Source: Saccharum officinarum (Eukaryota; Streptophyta; Magnoliopsida; Poales; Poaceae). From it: 64,000 nucleotides of DNA. The notes under the pieces were generated by a model. The model was not told the origin of the DNA and ran no database searches. It was given only the letters and a program-made list of their open reading frames with translations. Positions within the stretch are counted from its first letter, which is position 1, and each line of letters begins with the position of its first letter. The position numbers were made by a program, and so were the translations under genes. The DNA is taken from positions 18,517,553 to 18,581,552 of the forward strand of contig CM036199.1 of the NCBI GenBank assembly GCA_020631735.1, read 5' to 3'. Of the stretch, positions 34,806 through 47,959 are shown piece after piece.

Positions 34806-37269
34806 TGAAAGGTCCTTGTTTGGTTTTGGTAATTGAGTGACAACCTTAGGTGGACTAATTGTGTTTATATGAGATACACAGGGAATTAGTCCACAGATGA
34901 TTGTGTCATGAAGGAGCTCATTGCATATGAGACATGACATGGAGTCATGTGACCAAGGTGGCGAAGATCAAGATGAGGCTTGGCTTGATGGACCAGTTGC
35001 AAGTGTGAAGGGCAAGTCGGAGGCTTTGGAGCGATGGACCGCGAGGCGGTGAAGCTTGAGCAAGACTTGGCGCCGATGGACCGACGCAACGGTGAAGAGC
35101 AAGTGAGGTCAAGATCGATGGACCAAGGTCACATGATGATATGAAGTGAATCATATCATTTGTGATATGGTTGGTGCATGTGTTGCATAAACGTCGGAGG
35201 AGATGGAGTGGAATGCGCAAGGCAAAGGTATAACCTAGGAAATTTCCATTTCACCAGTCATAGGTGTGTAGAGAAGTTGATGACCGGGTTTAGGATAGAT
35301 GGCCGTACTATTAAGAGGGGCAAACTTGTTTGGATATCGGTCATCTAGTGCCACTTGAGCGGTCTAACTGTGCATACGTGTTAGGATCGAGTGGCGAGGC
35401 AAGTTGAGTGCCTAATTCCTTCGAAGAAAATGTTTGTGAAAATGCTAACACACGTGCACAAGGTGGTGTTCACTTGTTGGTGTTGGCACATTTACGAAGG
35501 CGATGAAGTTTGTGCGGTAGAGAGGGTTTGGGTCTCTCTCCCTCCCGCTGAGCTTGCGAGCGCGGGATTCAGTCGTTTTTGAGGAGTTGAAATGCCTATT
35601 TTCCACTACACCGGAAGTCCAGAAAAGAAACGGAGGCGAACGGAGGTCACAGAGGTGACCGGACGCTGCACCGGACGTGGTCATGGTATGACCGGACGCG
35701 TCCGGACAGTTCAACGCAGCCGCGGGTGTTAGGGTTTGCAACCGGCGCGTCCGGTCACTCACGGGACCAGCGCGTCCGGTCATGCGCCCAGTGGAAACTG
35801 CAGAACGCAAGGATGATCGGACGCATGGCACGTCCGGTCACACATGATCGGACGCGTCCGATCATTGATGGTGCTTACTGGACTCTAACCGGACGCGGGC
35901 ACTGTCGCGTCCGGTCGTTGCGTGGAGCGTGTCCGGTCATGTCGTTGCACGCGTGGTACTGTGCGATCGGCGCGTCCGGTCGTGGCAACGGCACGTCCGG
36001 TCGTTACGAGGGGCGCGTCCGGTCATGGCAGCGGCGCGTCCGGTCGTTGGTTTGACCGTTGGCGCGTAGTGACCGTTGGAGAATCGAACGCGGTTGAGCG
36101 CATCCGGTCAGTTACGACCGGCGTGTCCGGTCGTCCCGAAATCTGCCCAGTGAAGGGGTAACAGCTCTATTTGACCGTGGGGTTATAAATAGATGCCTTG
36201 GCCGGCCTTGGCCGGTAGCTGAGCACACTTTGGCCTTGGTGGCTTATGTGGTAGTGCTTGGAAGTCTTCTAACTCACTCATGCTTGATAGTGTTCATCGG
36301 ATCGAGTGAGAGAGCGATTCTAGTGCGTTGCATCGAGAGGATTGCATCGAGTGGCACTAGGTGATCATGTTGCAAGCCGATGGTGCTTGTTACTCTTGGA
36401 GGTTGCCACCTCCTAGACGGCTTGGTGGCTTGCGACTCCGTTGAAGCACGTGTGAAGATTGTGCGTGGCTCCGGAGGAGGATTTGTGAGGGGGGTTGTGC
36501 TCACCCCGCGGGGATCGCGAAGAGTAACTCTAGTAAAGCTCGTGGCTTGGAGGATCCCCATCTTGAGAGTGGATGTGCGGCACCCGCTGAGGGTTTGACT
36601 CTTGATAGTCAATTAGCTCGTGATCCATCAAGTGGGTGTATCGCCACAACGGGGACTAGCTTGGTGGCAACCAAGTGAACCTCGGTGAAAAACCGCCGTG
36701 TCAACATTGTGTACATCTTCTCGGTGGTTTGCTTTCGATTCACAAGCTTGTATTTACATTCATATACTTGTGCTTGTGTAGTTGCTCTTGTAACTAGTTT
36801 GCTTGTGTAGTTAGCTAGTTACCTTCTTGCTTGTGTAGCATAGACGTAGCTCCCGTTGCGTGACTAATTTGGTTTGTGTAACCTTGTTAGTCATATTGCT
36901 TAGTTTGTGTAGCTAAGTAATTTGCGCTCTCTAGTTTGGCATTAGTTGCCTTGCTATTGAGCATTGCTAGTGAGCATAGGTGGCTTCGTGCTTTTGCTTA
37001 CTAGATTTGTAGGAGCTCCCCGGCTTTGCTAAAGTACTAGTGCATAGGTTTGTGTGACTTGCTCTAGAATTGTTTAGGAGAGCTCTTGCTAAGGAAAGCA
37101 CCTTAGTTACATAATTAGGATCTTTGTGAGGTGCTTGTGAACTTAGATAGAGGGGTGCAGTCTTGGCTAGACCGATAGTTTTAATTCCGCATTTGTTTCA
37201 GTTTGCCGACACGATTAATTTTAGAAAGGACTATTCACCCCCCCTCTAGTCCGCCATCTCGACCCTTCA
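34806..37269 (+). repeat. Element III right LTR (2464 bp)
   Basis: Collinear with 27016-29481 with few differences. TATA box at 36184-36191, with a CGTCCGGTC array at about 35655-36135. Confidence 0.93.
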
Positions 37270-38958
37270 CCTATCTCAATGAAAAGTATGGAGCTATCAC
37301 CGATGATGACGATGATGTCAAGCCCAAGGAGGTTGCACATGATGATGTTGAGCATGACCACAACATGATGGTCGTGGAGGATTGCTCCACCTCATGGTCA
37401 AGTGATGATGATGATCGATCTACCATAAGTTCACTTGACAAGGATGGTGATGATGCATCAAGTGTTGCAAGTGATGTTTCTACCCCAAGCACACTTGATG
37501 GTGACAACGTTGGTTCATGCTCGGGCCTTGATGATGCTACTACAAGCCCATCCACTACATCACATTGCTTCATGTCACTAGGTGACACAAAGGTATCAAA
37601 TAATAATGTGATTGATCATGTTGATTCATATGATGAGCTTGTTAGTAGACTTGCTAGCATGAACATGTCTTTAGAAAATGAGAAAGCTAAAACCATGAAA
37701 TTGGAAAAATGAAAACTCATTTCTAAAAACCACATGTGAACAACAAAAGTATCTACTTTATGTTACTACTTGTTCACATGAGGAGCTAAAATTGGCTCAT
37801 GAGGAACTTAGTGTTACTCATGATAATTTGGTACAAGAACATGCTTCTCTCTTTAAGATGTTATTAAAGAAAATTAAAATTAATGAGAGCTCATCACATG
37901 GATCAAATGATCAATTGCAAAATGTGACTAACCCATGTGATGTAGGGAGAAAGCATGTATCCACCTCTTGTGATGACTTATTAGATATGCCATGTTCTTC
38001 ACATATATATGCTTGTTCTACTTCTATGTCTTGTGAGACTAACATTTTAAAGGAGAACAATGAGCTTAAAAGTGAAGTGAAGAAATTGAGCAACAAGTTA
38101 GAGAGGTGCTACAACTCAAAAGTCACCTTTGAGCATATGTTGAAAACTCAAAGAAACTTTGGTGACAAGAGTGGCCTTGGTTTCAACAAGAGCAAGAAGA
38201 ATATGACCAAAGGGGAAAAGAAAAGAGAAAGGAAGATGATGAAGCTAGCTCAAGAGAAGCTCTCTCATTTCATGTGCTACCGATGCCATGAAGTGGGTCA
38301 TCTTCACCAAACATGCCCCAACTTAGAGAAGCTCAAGTTGAAGAAAGAAGAAGAAAGGCTCAAACGCAAGTGCTTCAAGTGCCATACATGGGGTCACTAC
38401 ACCTCAATGTGCCCAAGCAAGAAACTAGTGAAGCAACAAGAAGAGCCTCAACCAAAGCCACACGTTGAGCATGAGAAGAAGAAAAAGAAAACAAGAAGGG
38501 GTGGAAGAGGAAGGCATCCAATGCAAATCCAAGATACCAAGATGATGAGCAAGAATCAAATTGAGAAAAGAAATTTGGCTCAAATCAAGTGCTTCAAGTG
38601 TGAAGATATGAGACACTTTGCCTCGGGGTGTCCTACCAAGCTTGAGAAGAAGGCTCAAGCAACTCATGAGAGGCAAGGCAATGAAGAGCATCACATGAGC
38701 AAGAAAGAAAAGGCTCAACTAAAAAGAAGATGCTATTCATGTCGGGAAAGAAGACACATGGCTCATTCATGTCCTCTAGGTAATAATTCTAAGGCTAGTT
38801 CAATTAATGATACTAACATGCTTAGAAAGGATGGCAATGGTACCTCATTGGTTGGAATTGAAAAACATTCCGCTACCCATACTAAGGCTTTGCCTAAGTA
38901 TGTTGCTCCTAACTTGAGAGGACCCAAACTTGTTTGGGTACCATCAAAAAGTGGATGA
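37270..38958 (+). pseudogene. Element II gag, C-terminal piece, frameshifted
   Basis: Continues the element II gag after element III, starting at the duplicated CCTAT. One extra A in the run 37705-37709, compared with element III, shifts the frame; the second open part runs 37792-38958. Four zinc knuckles are present, but two have lost the conserved Gly before His (EDMRH and RERRH instead of EDIGH and RERGH). Confidence 0.88.
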
Positions 38959-41307
38959 TTGTTTGTAGGTACCATCGGCATTGGAGGCTTGATTCATTTG
39001 GATTCATATTGGTCATCATATGTTGAATCAAGTTTTAAAGCTTGGTGCATATTCTATCCCAATGCCAAGTCAAAATAAGTGGAGTCCAAATGCTACAACA
39101 TACAAGTGCAACATTCAAGATTGTGGTGATTTATTGGATATATTTGAGTTGGAGCTTGCTAAGAGGATGATCATGTGATAACCAAGGTATATCTCTAGTT
39201 GATCATTTTATTTGGGTGCATATGAGTTGATTGAATTGGATATATATATGCAATGTTGCTTGCTATGAGATGATTGAATGGATTAAATGCCTAGCAATCA
39301 AATTTGGATTGATTTGTATTGGATAAATTCATGAGATGACATTTAGTAAGTGGATTGAATGGATATATGTCTTAAGAAAGTGTTCAAACAAGTTAGTTTC
39401 AAGTTTGATTCAATTTGGTGAAGTATAGCTCAATGTATGGAAATATGTCCATTATTGAAAATCAGAGCTAGCTGAGATCAAGTCTGAGTTTGAGTGACCA
39501 AATCATATTGGATTGGCTTTAAATTTGGTATACATGCTCTAGACTTATGATATGAGACGCTGTTTAAATTGCATGATAATTGGATGAGAAATGCTATGGT
39601 TTTAGAGCACATCTTGTCAGCTATAGTGCAGCAGTTTTCAGCATGTAGCAGTGGTGGAAGATTTGAAATCTAGTAGCAATCTAGAAGTCAAATGAATCTC
39701 AAATTTTTACAGTGGCTAGATGACTTAGTAATTCACATCTCCACTAAATTTCGTGGTATTTGGACTTGTACATTGGGAGATATGAATTATTCTTTGAAGG
39801 GTACAGAATCTGCCAGAAAAGTGACAATTATTGGATTGATCTAGAGTCACTTTAAGTGAAAGGTCCTCAATTTGGAAATATATTTATAAGTGTTTGAGGA
39901 ACCTAAGTTTAGTTTTGAATTGATCTAGAAGCTTGACAAGAAATGAGTACAAGGGCATTGATTGTGGAATGTACTTAGTGTACAAATTTGGTACTCAAAT
40001 TTGAAAATGAAGATCAAACTCAAGATGAAGATGAGGTTCAAATTCTAGTAATGATTGGAGATCATTTGGTATAAAGAAAAGGACTTAAAGAATAATTCAA
40101 GGTTACTCATCAAGTTAAGTCTATAGATCAATCAATCAAAGGCAATTCAAGTAAGTGTCAAGGATGGTTCTTTGGAGAGAGATCACTTCTCCTTGCTGAG
40201 GGGGCTTGCCGCCCATGGGTGGGTAAACCGAGCATCGGCTTGAAAGGCTAACATGGAAGTGTTGAATTTAAGGAACATTTGAGATGCTTAATTGAATCAA
40301 TCAATAGGGTTGATCAAGAAAAGCAAGCAACACCCAAAAGAGGGCTAGTCATGTTTATAAAATTGGTATCATAAGTACTTCTCTCATGCAAGCATTGATC
40401 AAAGAGAAAAAGCAAGCCAATCACAACAAGAGATAATACACTTGATTATTAGTGGTTCTCATTTCATATGGGTGAAGAATAGATTTCACTATTGATAATT
40501 GGTCTTCACCAAGCTATTCAATTGGACTTCACATTGCTATTAGAGTAATGAATTGTAATCTATGTGACTATCCTCTACTCTAAGATAGCAAAGGTATTAT
40601 TGTATTGTGCATGATCATTTCATCCCTTACTAGTATGCGGTTAGTGCATATAGTACATGCTTATTAGGATCATGCATAACAAATGAAAAGTTTAAAATTC
40701 ATAGCCTACCACTATTGCTTAATTGTTTAAATGACCTAGTGGTATGTGTATGAATTTGTTCATGAGCTAGTGAACCCAAGTACTTGATCTAGTTTGGATT
40801 GCTAACAAGTGACAAGTACAACATTGGCAAGATAACCCTTAGTATGAGGAGTGAAGAAGCTTATCATTGGATCAAACCAGACTTAGAATCTTAGGCAAAT
40901 CAACTTAGTTCAAGTCATACTAGAAGCTCATGACAATGATATGGGTACAAGCACAAGACAACAATGCAAGTGAATATCTAGGGTGTTTCAAATGGTATCT
41001 AGACTCAAAATATTTCTTCAATTGGTATTTACAAGTGGTGTCTAGATCATGATCTACAAGTGATATCCTACAAGTGGTACTCATAAAGATAACAAATGTT
41101 CAAGAAAAGATCATATTGACAAATCCTACAAGTGGTTCCATGATAGAGGATTCTTCAAATTGGTATCACACACTTATTCGTGGTATTTCTACACATGATA
41201 TCATTTATACAAGACAGTGGTTCCACAAGTGATCCTCAACTTTAAGTGATCATCAAATGAAGAAAGTTCCCTCACACACAAGAGCTCAAGATTATCAAGT
41301 GAATGAC
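38959..41307 (+). other. Element II 3' non-coding region, left part
   Basis: Collinear with 31504-33870 of element III, including the GC-rich island and the TGGTATC-rich stretch (about 40995-41200). It ends at GTGAATGAC where element IV is inserted. Confidence 0.8.
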
Positions 41308-44300
41308 TGTAACAGAACCGACCAATTATACGAGATTAAGTGAGAAAATCATCCACCGAGCAGACGATTTAGCAAACTTAAGCCCGTATAACCCGGTAGT
41401 CCGTGAAATCACGACGGATTTCAAACCAACTTGCATATCAGCCAAGATTGTAATAAGTTCAGCGGTCACCATCACAAGTTACATAAAAGTTCGCGGCACA
41501 AATACATCGGAGTTTAAACATAGTTATTACAAACTAGTTTCGAATGAAAGTAGCAGAAGCATTTAGTTCAAATCACACACGCACACAGAGTTCAAAATAC
41601 ATTGCTAGTTCAAGGTCATCTTCCATCAAAAGCATCAGACGAGATGTAGTGAATGACCATTGCCCATGGTCCTAAGCTTCTCCCATTGCAGGATAGAGGC
41701 AGTTGATACAGTAGTCGTAATACATCTGCACATCTGCAACAAGTAGGAACAAAGCCATGAGTACGAGAAGGTACTCAGCTAGACTTACCCGTCATAAACC
41801 AGAAATAAAAGACACCAAGGAATCATGACAGGTTGTCTGGTGGGGTAGCTGACTCATTTGCAAAAAGGCATTTTTAGCACTTAGGAAAATCTTTACAAAA
41901 GCTTTGCATCAAGTTAAATCTTTATTAACCTGTCAACTACATTTGCACCTGTACTAAAGTAACATGTAATTAAACAGGTAATGATAACCAATGATCATTA
42001 ACAACTTCCATTATGTCATATTTCATATAACTGTCCAAGTGTTCCATCAATATTACTACGATGAAGTAGCTCAAGTCAAGTGCTCACTATCCAGTGAACG
42101 ATGGCGATTCGAATCGATTATTAACCAGCTGGTAAGTTATTCCTCACACAAACCTCACTCACCCGCTAAAGTGAGGTGTTGGTCACCGAGTCAACCATTC
42201 AGGTAAAGTCGCGAGCTTGCTAGGAACCACATGTACCCGGGGGCCGCCCGACTGCTCTTTGGCCTTATCATCGCGCCCCCGTATCCTGCCACTACTGCTC
42301 TGGTACAGTGCGTTGCGGGCAATCCACTCGGCCCGAATAATCTCCCAGTTTCACGGTCGGAAGGTACTTTATCCGGGCAGCTAAATGTGAGGCATGCGTT
42401 CAACATGACCCGAGGCCCAACAACGGATGGTCCTTAATCGACACAAACAGAAAACACTACAGTCCAAAACCCTGCAAGTTTCCGTCCGGTCTCAATTTCT
42501 CATTAACACTTAGTTATTTCATGATGACCTCTTTTCTCAAGCAGATCCAGGTAACCACCTATAGCTCGCAGGTGACAGGAAATCACCCGACTTCTACCGG
42601 TCTAAGCAAGCTAAGCAATTACTTGACTGCGAATGACAAGGTGACAAGGATAGGGTAGAACAGAGTAAACAAGGTATAATGCAGCAACGGTTGCAAACAA
42701 CTCCTAAACTTAATGCAGCAGTTAAAGTAAAGCATTCATAAAATATTTGCAAACCGGGGGAGAGAAATGCTCCGGGGCTTGCCTCTCTCGAAAGAGCTCG
42801 GACGGTGGTCTGGGCACTCCGGAAGATCCTCACCGACCTCCTCGTCGGCTTCGGGCACTTCCTGCTCCTCGGGCTGCCCTTCCGGCTCCTCGGGAACTGC
42901 TACCGACGTTACTTCCTGCGATCCTGTATGATGCAATCGTATAAGTGCTTATGCCTAGGTGCATTGCGAAAATGACATGTAATGGTCATGATGAATGAAA
43001 TGCAGATAATTAGGTTCACTTTATTTCATAAAGTAGGAATACATTTCTTCTACAAGGTAGTCAACATCATCCAAGAACATGTACTCATAAACTACCACCA
43101 CTATGCTCTATCATGCAAAGGCACCTTGACACTGAAGATGCTTCAAAGATACACCAAAGCATAGTTTACTAACTAATCTTGCATCAAAGATTGAATGTAA
43201 ACCCTAGTTAGCCCTAGGCTTGAACAGCAACACATATTTTGGTAGCACAGAAAAATCTTAGAAAATTACAGTGGATTACTAACATCAATTCTAGCATGCC
43301 ACAAAATTTTCATTGCATTTGGATTATTAGAACTGTCTATACAAAAATAACAAGCTAAGGCCTAAAAACGAGCATGAAAATACTTTGCATTATGAAAAGT
43401 ATCAAACAACAGATTTAGTAATTTTCCTACTTTCTACACAGTAAATAATCACTGTAGAAAAATTATTACTTGCATGTTTTATTCACATTTATTTAATTAA
43501 CAAAAATAGCAAATACTAGTGATAGAAAGCATTTGAACTACACCTACACATTTTTCTACAGAACAGGCATGATATAAAATTTTCCTAGCAAGTACATGGC
43601 ACAAAAAGATTAACAAACTTGGAATCACATTTTTCTGATTTTTCTATGATTTATTAAGCATTTATCAAGAAAACAGCCATTTCAATAATTAAATAAAAAC
43701 TCTACAGAAAAGTAATGAAATATTGACATGCAATATTTTTATATTGTAGATCTGGTTCCAATGAGTCCATAGAAATTTATTTCACAATTTTTGGAGCTGA
43801 AATGAATACAAAAACATTTTCCAAAGTATTTTTCCCTTTGAATAATAAAAGAAAACAGAAAACGATTTTCATTATTGATACTGGGCCGGCCCGTGGAAGT
43901 CAACCGGCCCGTGGCCGTTTTCGGCCTGAGCGCGCGCGCGGGAAGAGAGGCGAGCCGGCCCGGCTTGGGCTTCGGCCCAAGGCCGCTCGCGCGAGGAGGC
44001 CGGGGGGAGAAGCCGGAGGCGCCGGTGACCGCGACGTCGCGGCCGCGCGGCGACCGTCCGGTGGCCGTTGCCGACCACGCCCGGGTGCGGAAAGGCGAGC
44101 AACAGATTCGCGGGGAGTAGGCGGACCCGTTTTCGGTGATAGCGAAGCAAGAGAGGTAGCGGGGAACCACTCCCGCGGGAGGCCGCGCGCGCGGTGGCGC
44201 CATGGCCGCCGGCGGCGGATGCACGGAATCCGCACCTGCTTGGCTCGGGTGACGGCAACGAGGTGCGCACGGGGTGCCGGAGAAGGAGGCGGAGTTGGGT

Positions 44301-45180
44301 GCGCGAGAAGGCGAGCTATGGCGGCTCACCGTCGGCCAATTTGGCCGGCGGGTGCGGCGGTGGCGGTGCTCGCGCGGTGCGGTGCTCGCGCGGCACGGAG
44401 CGGAGGAAGGCCGAGGCGGAGAAATTCGGAGAGGGAGGGTGGATGCGGAGCGCAGGCGACTTAGAAGAGCGAGACGCGCGCTGGCGGGGGCCACCGACGG
44501 CCAGCTGTCGACGGCGAGCGGCGCATGCCGGCCACGGGGCGCGCGGTGCCTGCGCGGGCGCGTGCGTGTCGCAGCGCGCGCGGGCGAGCGGACACGACGC
44601 GCGGGCGGGCGGGCGAGCGGAGCGCGCGGTCAACTGGGCCGGGCCGCTTCGCGGGCGGGCCGAGAAGGGAGGCGGCGGCCTGTTTAGGTTAGGATTTTAT
44701 TTTTCAAATTTCTAAATTCAAACCAATTTCAAATACAGTTTTCAAACCCTATTTTGAACAAGAAAAAGACCTTTTCTGGAAATGACCCAAAAATAAAAGT
44801 TGCTTAGAATTTAATTCTCTACAACTTTGATTAAGGGGCCAACTAAAAATTCTCCACAGATTTTGAATTGTAGGATAAAAGCTAAAATAGGGAGTATTTT
44901 TAAATATTTTTAAATAATATTTTTGAAACAAGTTTTTGACAAAACTTTGAGTAATTTAGTTGCTCCAAAAATTTGACCTCTAATTCTAAGTGATATAAAA
45001 TTTGTAGTTGCACAATTTTGATGAAAAGTAATTAGCACATTAACATATTACTTCACGAGTACCAGTTTTCAAGCTTTTATTTCACTCTAGTTATAATATT
45101 AACCTATATGATTATGGATGATATGAAATGTCATGCTTATGATTGAAATGAGAATGCTCGCGTAACACCGGAGTGTTACA
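41308..45180 (-). repeat. Element IV 3' LTR (3873 bp)
   Basis: Read on the minus strand it starts TGTAACACTCCGG and ends GGTTCTGTTACA. It is collinear with 51859-55213. A GC-rich block (about 43880-44690) opens overlapping long frames on both strands; they differ by indels between the two LTRs and are not called. Confidence 0.92.
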
Positions 45181-45195
45181 GCCCTCCCTCCTTAT
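45181..45195 (-). promoter_or_regulatory. Element IV polypurine tract
   Basis: Minus strand AAGGAGGGAGGGC immediately before the 3' LTR. Confidence 0.8.
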
Positions 45196-45307
45196 AAAAA
45201 TCTCGTCCCGAGATTTGGGTTACGAACCATTTACTATAAAAATCTTCGTATGCTTTTTGTAGGTATTCACCCGTTTTCCAAGATGCATCCCCTTCATCAT
45301 GATGACT

Positions 45308-47959
45308 TCATTGTATTTTATATGTTTTCACCACACTGTTTCGAGTAGCCCTTTCTTTGGAATCCAAAACTCGAATTGGCTGCTCATGATACACCAGATC
45401 TGACTTAAGTTTTATGCCTCGAGGTTCAATTCTTTCCTCTGGAACGCGCAAATATTTCTTGAGATGTGATACGTGAAAAACTAGGAATATATCACCCATT
45501 GCTTCAGGTAATTCCAATTTGTAAGTCACTGGACCCTTTCTTTCTAAGATTTTATAGGGTCCTACAAATCTGGCGGCAAGCTTTCTGTGTACTCCAAACC
45601 GCTTCTTCTTCATGGGCGTGACTTTTAGATAAACATAGTCACCAACTTCGAACACAAGTGATCTCCTCCTCTTATCCGCATAACTTTTCTGACGTGACTG
45701 AGCTGCTCTCATATTTTGCTGAATGATATGAACTTTCTTTTCGGCTTCTTCCACGAAGTCAATACCATAATACCTTCTTTCCCCTGGCTCAATCCAATTT
45801 AAAGGTGTTCTACACTTTCGGCCATACAGAGCCTCAAAAGGTGCCATCTTGATACTTTCTTGATAGCTATTATTATACGCGAACTCTGCTAAGGGTAACC
45901 ATGACTCCCATGAACCTCTGGAAGACAACACACAAGCTCTTAACATATCTTCTAAAACAGCATTAACTCTTTCAGTCTGACCATCTGTTTGAGGATGATA
46001 GGCAGTGCTACGAATTAAACTCGTCCCCAAACCTTTATGCAAGTGCTCCCAAAAGTGAGCAGTGAACTGTGACCCTCTGTCAGACACTATCGTCTTCGGT
46101 ATGCCATGCAATCTCACAATCTCCGCAATATACTTCTCGGCATATTGAGGTGGTCTATAATCTGTCTTGACAGGCAAAAAGTGGGTTGTCTTGGTAAGAC
46201 GATCCACGATTACCCAAATCGAATCATGTCCTTTCTGAGTAGTGGGCAAACCTGTGATGAAATCCATGCTGATATCATCCCACTTCCAACTGGGTACAGA
46301 CAAAGGTTGCAATAACCCGGCAGGTCTCATATGAATAGCCTTTACCCTGCAGCATGTGTCACATCTGGCTACATATGCCGCAATCTCTTTCTTCATCTTG
46401 GTCCACCAAAAACGAGGTCTTAATTCTTGATACATTTTGCTACTTCCGGGATGGATAGATAACTTTGAAAGGTGAGCCTCATCCATAAGTTTATTCTTAA
46501 GCTCTCCATCTTTAGGAACAACAAGACGGTCATCAAACCATAGCACGTCATGTTCATCCAATCTAAAGTACTTGGATGGTTCTTCTTTAATCTTTTCCTT
46601 GATATGGAATATCCCTTTGTCGGTTTTCTGGCCTTCTATTATCTTACTCTCCAAAGAACAACTAATCTGAATACTGTGTAACACTGCAGGATGCATTAGA
46701 TCAAAACCATCTTCGAGCAAAGGTTGCGCATTCAGGCAATGTGACTTTCTACTCAAAGCATCTGCCACTACATTGGCCTTTCCAGGATGGTATTGCACAT
46801 TCAAATTGTAATCTTTGATCAATTCTAACCATCTTCGCTGTCTCATGTTCAATTCAGGTTGGGTGAAGATGTACTTGAGACTCTTGTGATCGGTGAAAAT
46901 ATTGCACACATTACCAAGTAAGTAATGTCTCCAAATTTTCAAGGCATGCACTACGGCAGCAAGTTCAAGATCATGCGTCGGATAGTTGATCTCATGCTTT
47001 CTCAACTGTCGGGAGGCATAAGCAATGACTCTTCCTTCTTGCATAAGAACACAGCCTAATCCTGTTTTTGATGCGTCGCAAAACACATCAAAAGGTTTCT
47101 CAATGTCCGGTTGCGCTAGAACTGGAGCAGTGGTCAACAGTTTCCGCAAGGTGTGGAAAGCTGTCTCACACTCCTCTGTCCATACAAACTTATGATCTTT
47201 CTGTAGCAGACTTGTCATTGGCTTGGCAATCTTCGAGAAATCTGGTATAAAACGACGATAGTAACCAGCTAAACCCAAGAAACTTCTAACTTCAGAGACT
47301 GTGATTGGTGTCTTCCAATCCATAACCTCTTGCACTTTACTCGGGTCTACGGATACTCCATTTTCCGACAGAATGTGACCAAGGAAAGGAACTTTCTTCA
47401 ACCAAAATTCACACTTGCTAAACTTAGCATACAACTTATGATCTCTCAGTCTGGTTAAGACGATTCTCAGATGCTCTTCATGATCTTTCTCATTCTCAGA
47501 GTATACTAGAATATCATCAATGAACACAACCACAAACTTGTCCAACTCTGGCATGAAAACTGTATTCATCAGATACATAAAGTATGCAGGAGCATTTGTT
47601 AAGCCAAAGGACATAACAAGATACTCGTACAACCCGTATCTGGTAGAGAAAGCGGTTTTCGGTATATCTTGTGGTCTAATCCTTATCTGATGATAACCTG
47701 ATCTTAAATCGATCTTGGAGAACACTCTGGCTTTGGCTAACTGATCGAACAAAACATCAATGTGAGGTAAGGGATACTTATTCTTGATAGTTACAGCATT
47801 AAGAGGCCTATAATCCACACACATCCTCAAAGTACCCTCTTTCTTTTTCTTCACAAACAAGGCAGGACATCCCCATTCAGACTTACTTGGCCGGATAAAC
47901 CCCTTGTTCAACAACTCCTCTAGTTGCTTCTTCAACTCAGCTAACTCATCCAGAGGCAT
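45308..47959 (-). CDS. Reverse transcriptase / RNase H / integrase / truncated chromodomain (element IV)
   Basis: 883 codons from the first Met; the frame really continues from gag-protease. Visible: RT with FIDD at 146-149; RNase H acidic residues near Asp295, Glu332 and Asp357; integrase zinc finger His496, His503, Cys533, Cys536; catalytic triad Asp566, Asp627, Glu663 (DD35E); then the GPY-type region and the start of a chromodomain (about 840 on). A TGA at 45310-45308 replaces the codon after VVKTYKIQ, where chromodomains usually have a conserved Trp. The downstream frame stays open with chromodomain-like residues to the LTR, so the stop looks like one recent point change. RT and integrase motifs are intact. 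Confidence 0.93.
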   Translation of the reverse strand: MPLDELAELKKQLEELLNKGFIRPSKSEWGCPALFVKKKKEGTLRMCVDYRPLNAVTIKNKYPLPHIDVLFDQLAKARVFSKIDLRSGYHQIRIRPQDIPKTAFSTRYGLYEYLVMSFGLTNAPAYFMYLMNTVFMPELDKFVVVFIDDILVYSENEKDHEEHLRIVLTRLRDHKLYAKFSKCEFWLKKVPFLGHILSENGVSVDPSKVQEVMDWKTPITVSEVRSFLGLAGYYRRFIPDFSKIAKPMTSLLQKDHKFVWTEECETAFHTLRKLLTTAPVLAQPDIEKPFDVFCDASKTGLGCVLMQEGRVIAYASRQLRKHEINYPTHDLELAAVVHALKIWRHYLLGNVCNIFTDHKSLKYIFTQPELNMRQRRWLELIKDYNLNVQYHPGKANVVADALSRKSHCLNAQPLLEDGFDLMHPAVLHSIQISCSLESKIIEGQKTDKGIFHIKEKIKEEPSKYFRLDEHDVLWFDDRLVVPKDGELKNKLMDEAHLSKLSIHPGSSKMYQELRPRFWWTKMKKEIAAYVARCDTCCRVKAIHMRPAGLLQPLSVPSWKWDDISMDFITGLPTTQKGHDSIWVIVDRLTKTTHFLPVKTDYRPPQYAEKYIAEIVRLHGIPKTIVSDRGSQFTAHFWEHLHKGLGTSLIRSTAYHPQTDGQTERVNAVLEDMLRACVLSSRGSWESWLPLAEFAYNNSYQESIKMAPFEALYGRKCRTPLNWIEPGERRYYGIDFVEEAEKKVHIIQQNMRAAQSRQKSYADKRRRSLVFEVGDYVYLKVTPMKKKRFGVHRKLAARFVGPYKILERKGPVTYKLELPEAMGDIFLVFHVSHLKKYLRVPEERIEPRGIKLKSDLVYHEQPIRVLDSKERATRNSVVKTYKIQ

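Larger units (their letters stand above)
27016..37269 (+). mobile_element. Element III: complete gag-only LTR retrotransposon in element II gag
   Basis: LTRs 27016-29481 and 34806-37269 are almost identical. The target duplication CCTAT is at 27011-27015 and 37270-37274. Order: LTR, primer-binding site, gag (29533-31503), about 3.3 kb of non-coding sequence, polypurine tract, LTR. There is no protease, integrase or reverse transcriptase. The gag is copia-type. The non-coding 3' region and the purine tract directly before TGAAAGG recall Sirevirus relatives, but family placement is inference. Near-identical LTRs and an open gag imply a recent insertion, mobilised by another element's enzymes. 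Confidence 0.93.

Noticed and set aside
43739..44715. Open frames up to 251 codons in the element IV LTR (and 54317-55340 in the other)
   Set aside because: High-GC LTR sequence with overlapping frames on both strands; no domain, and lengths change between the LTR copies.
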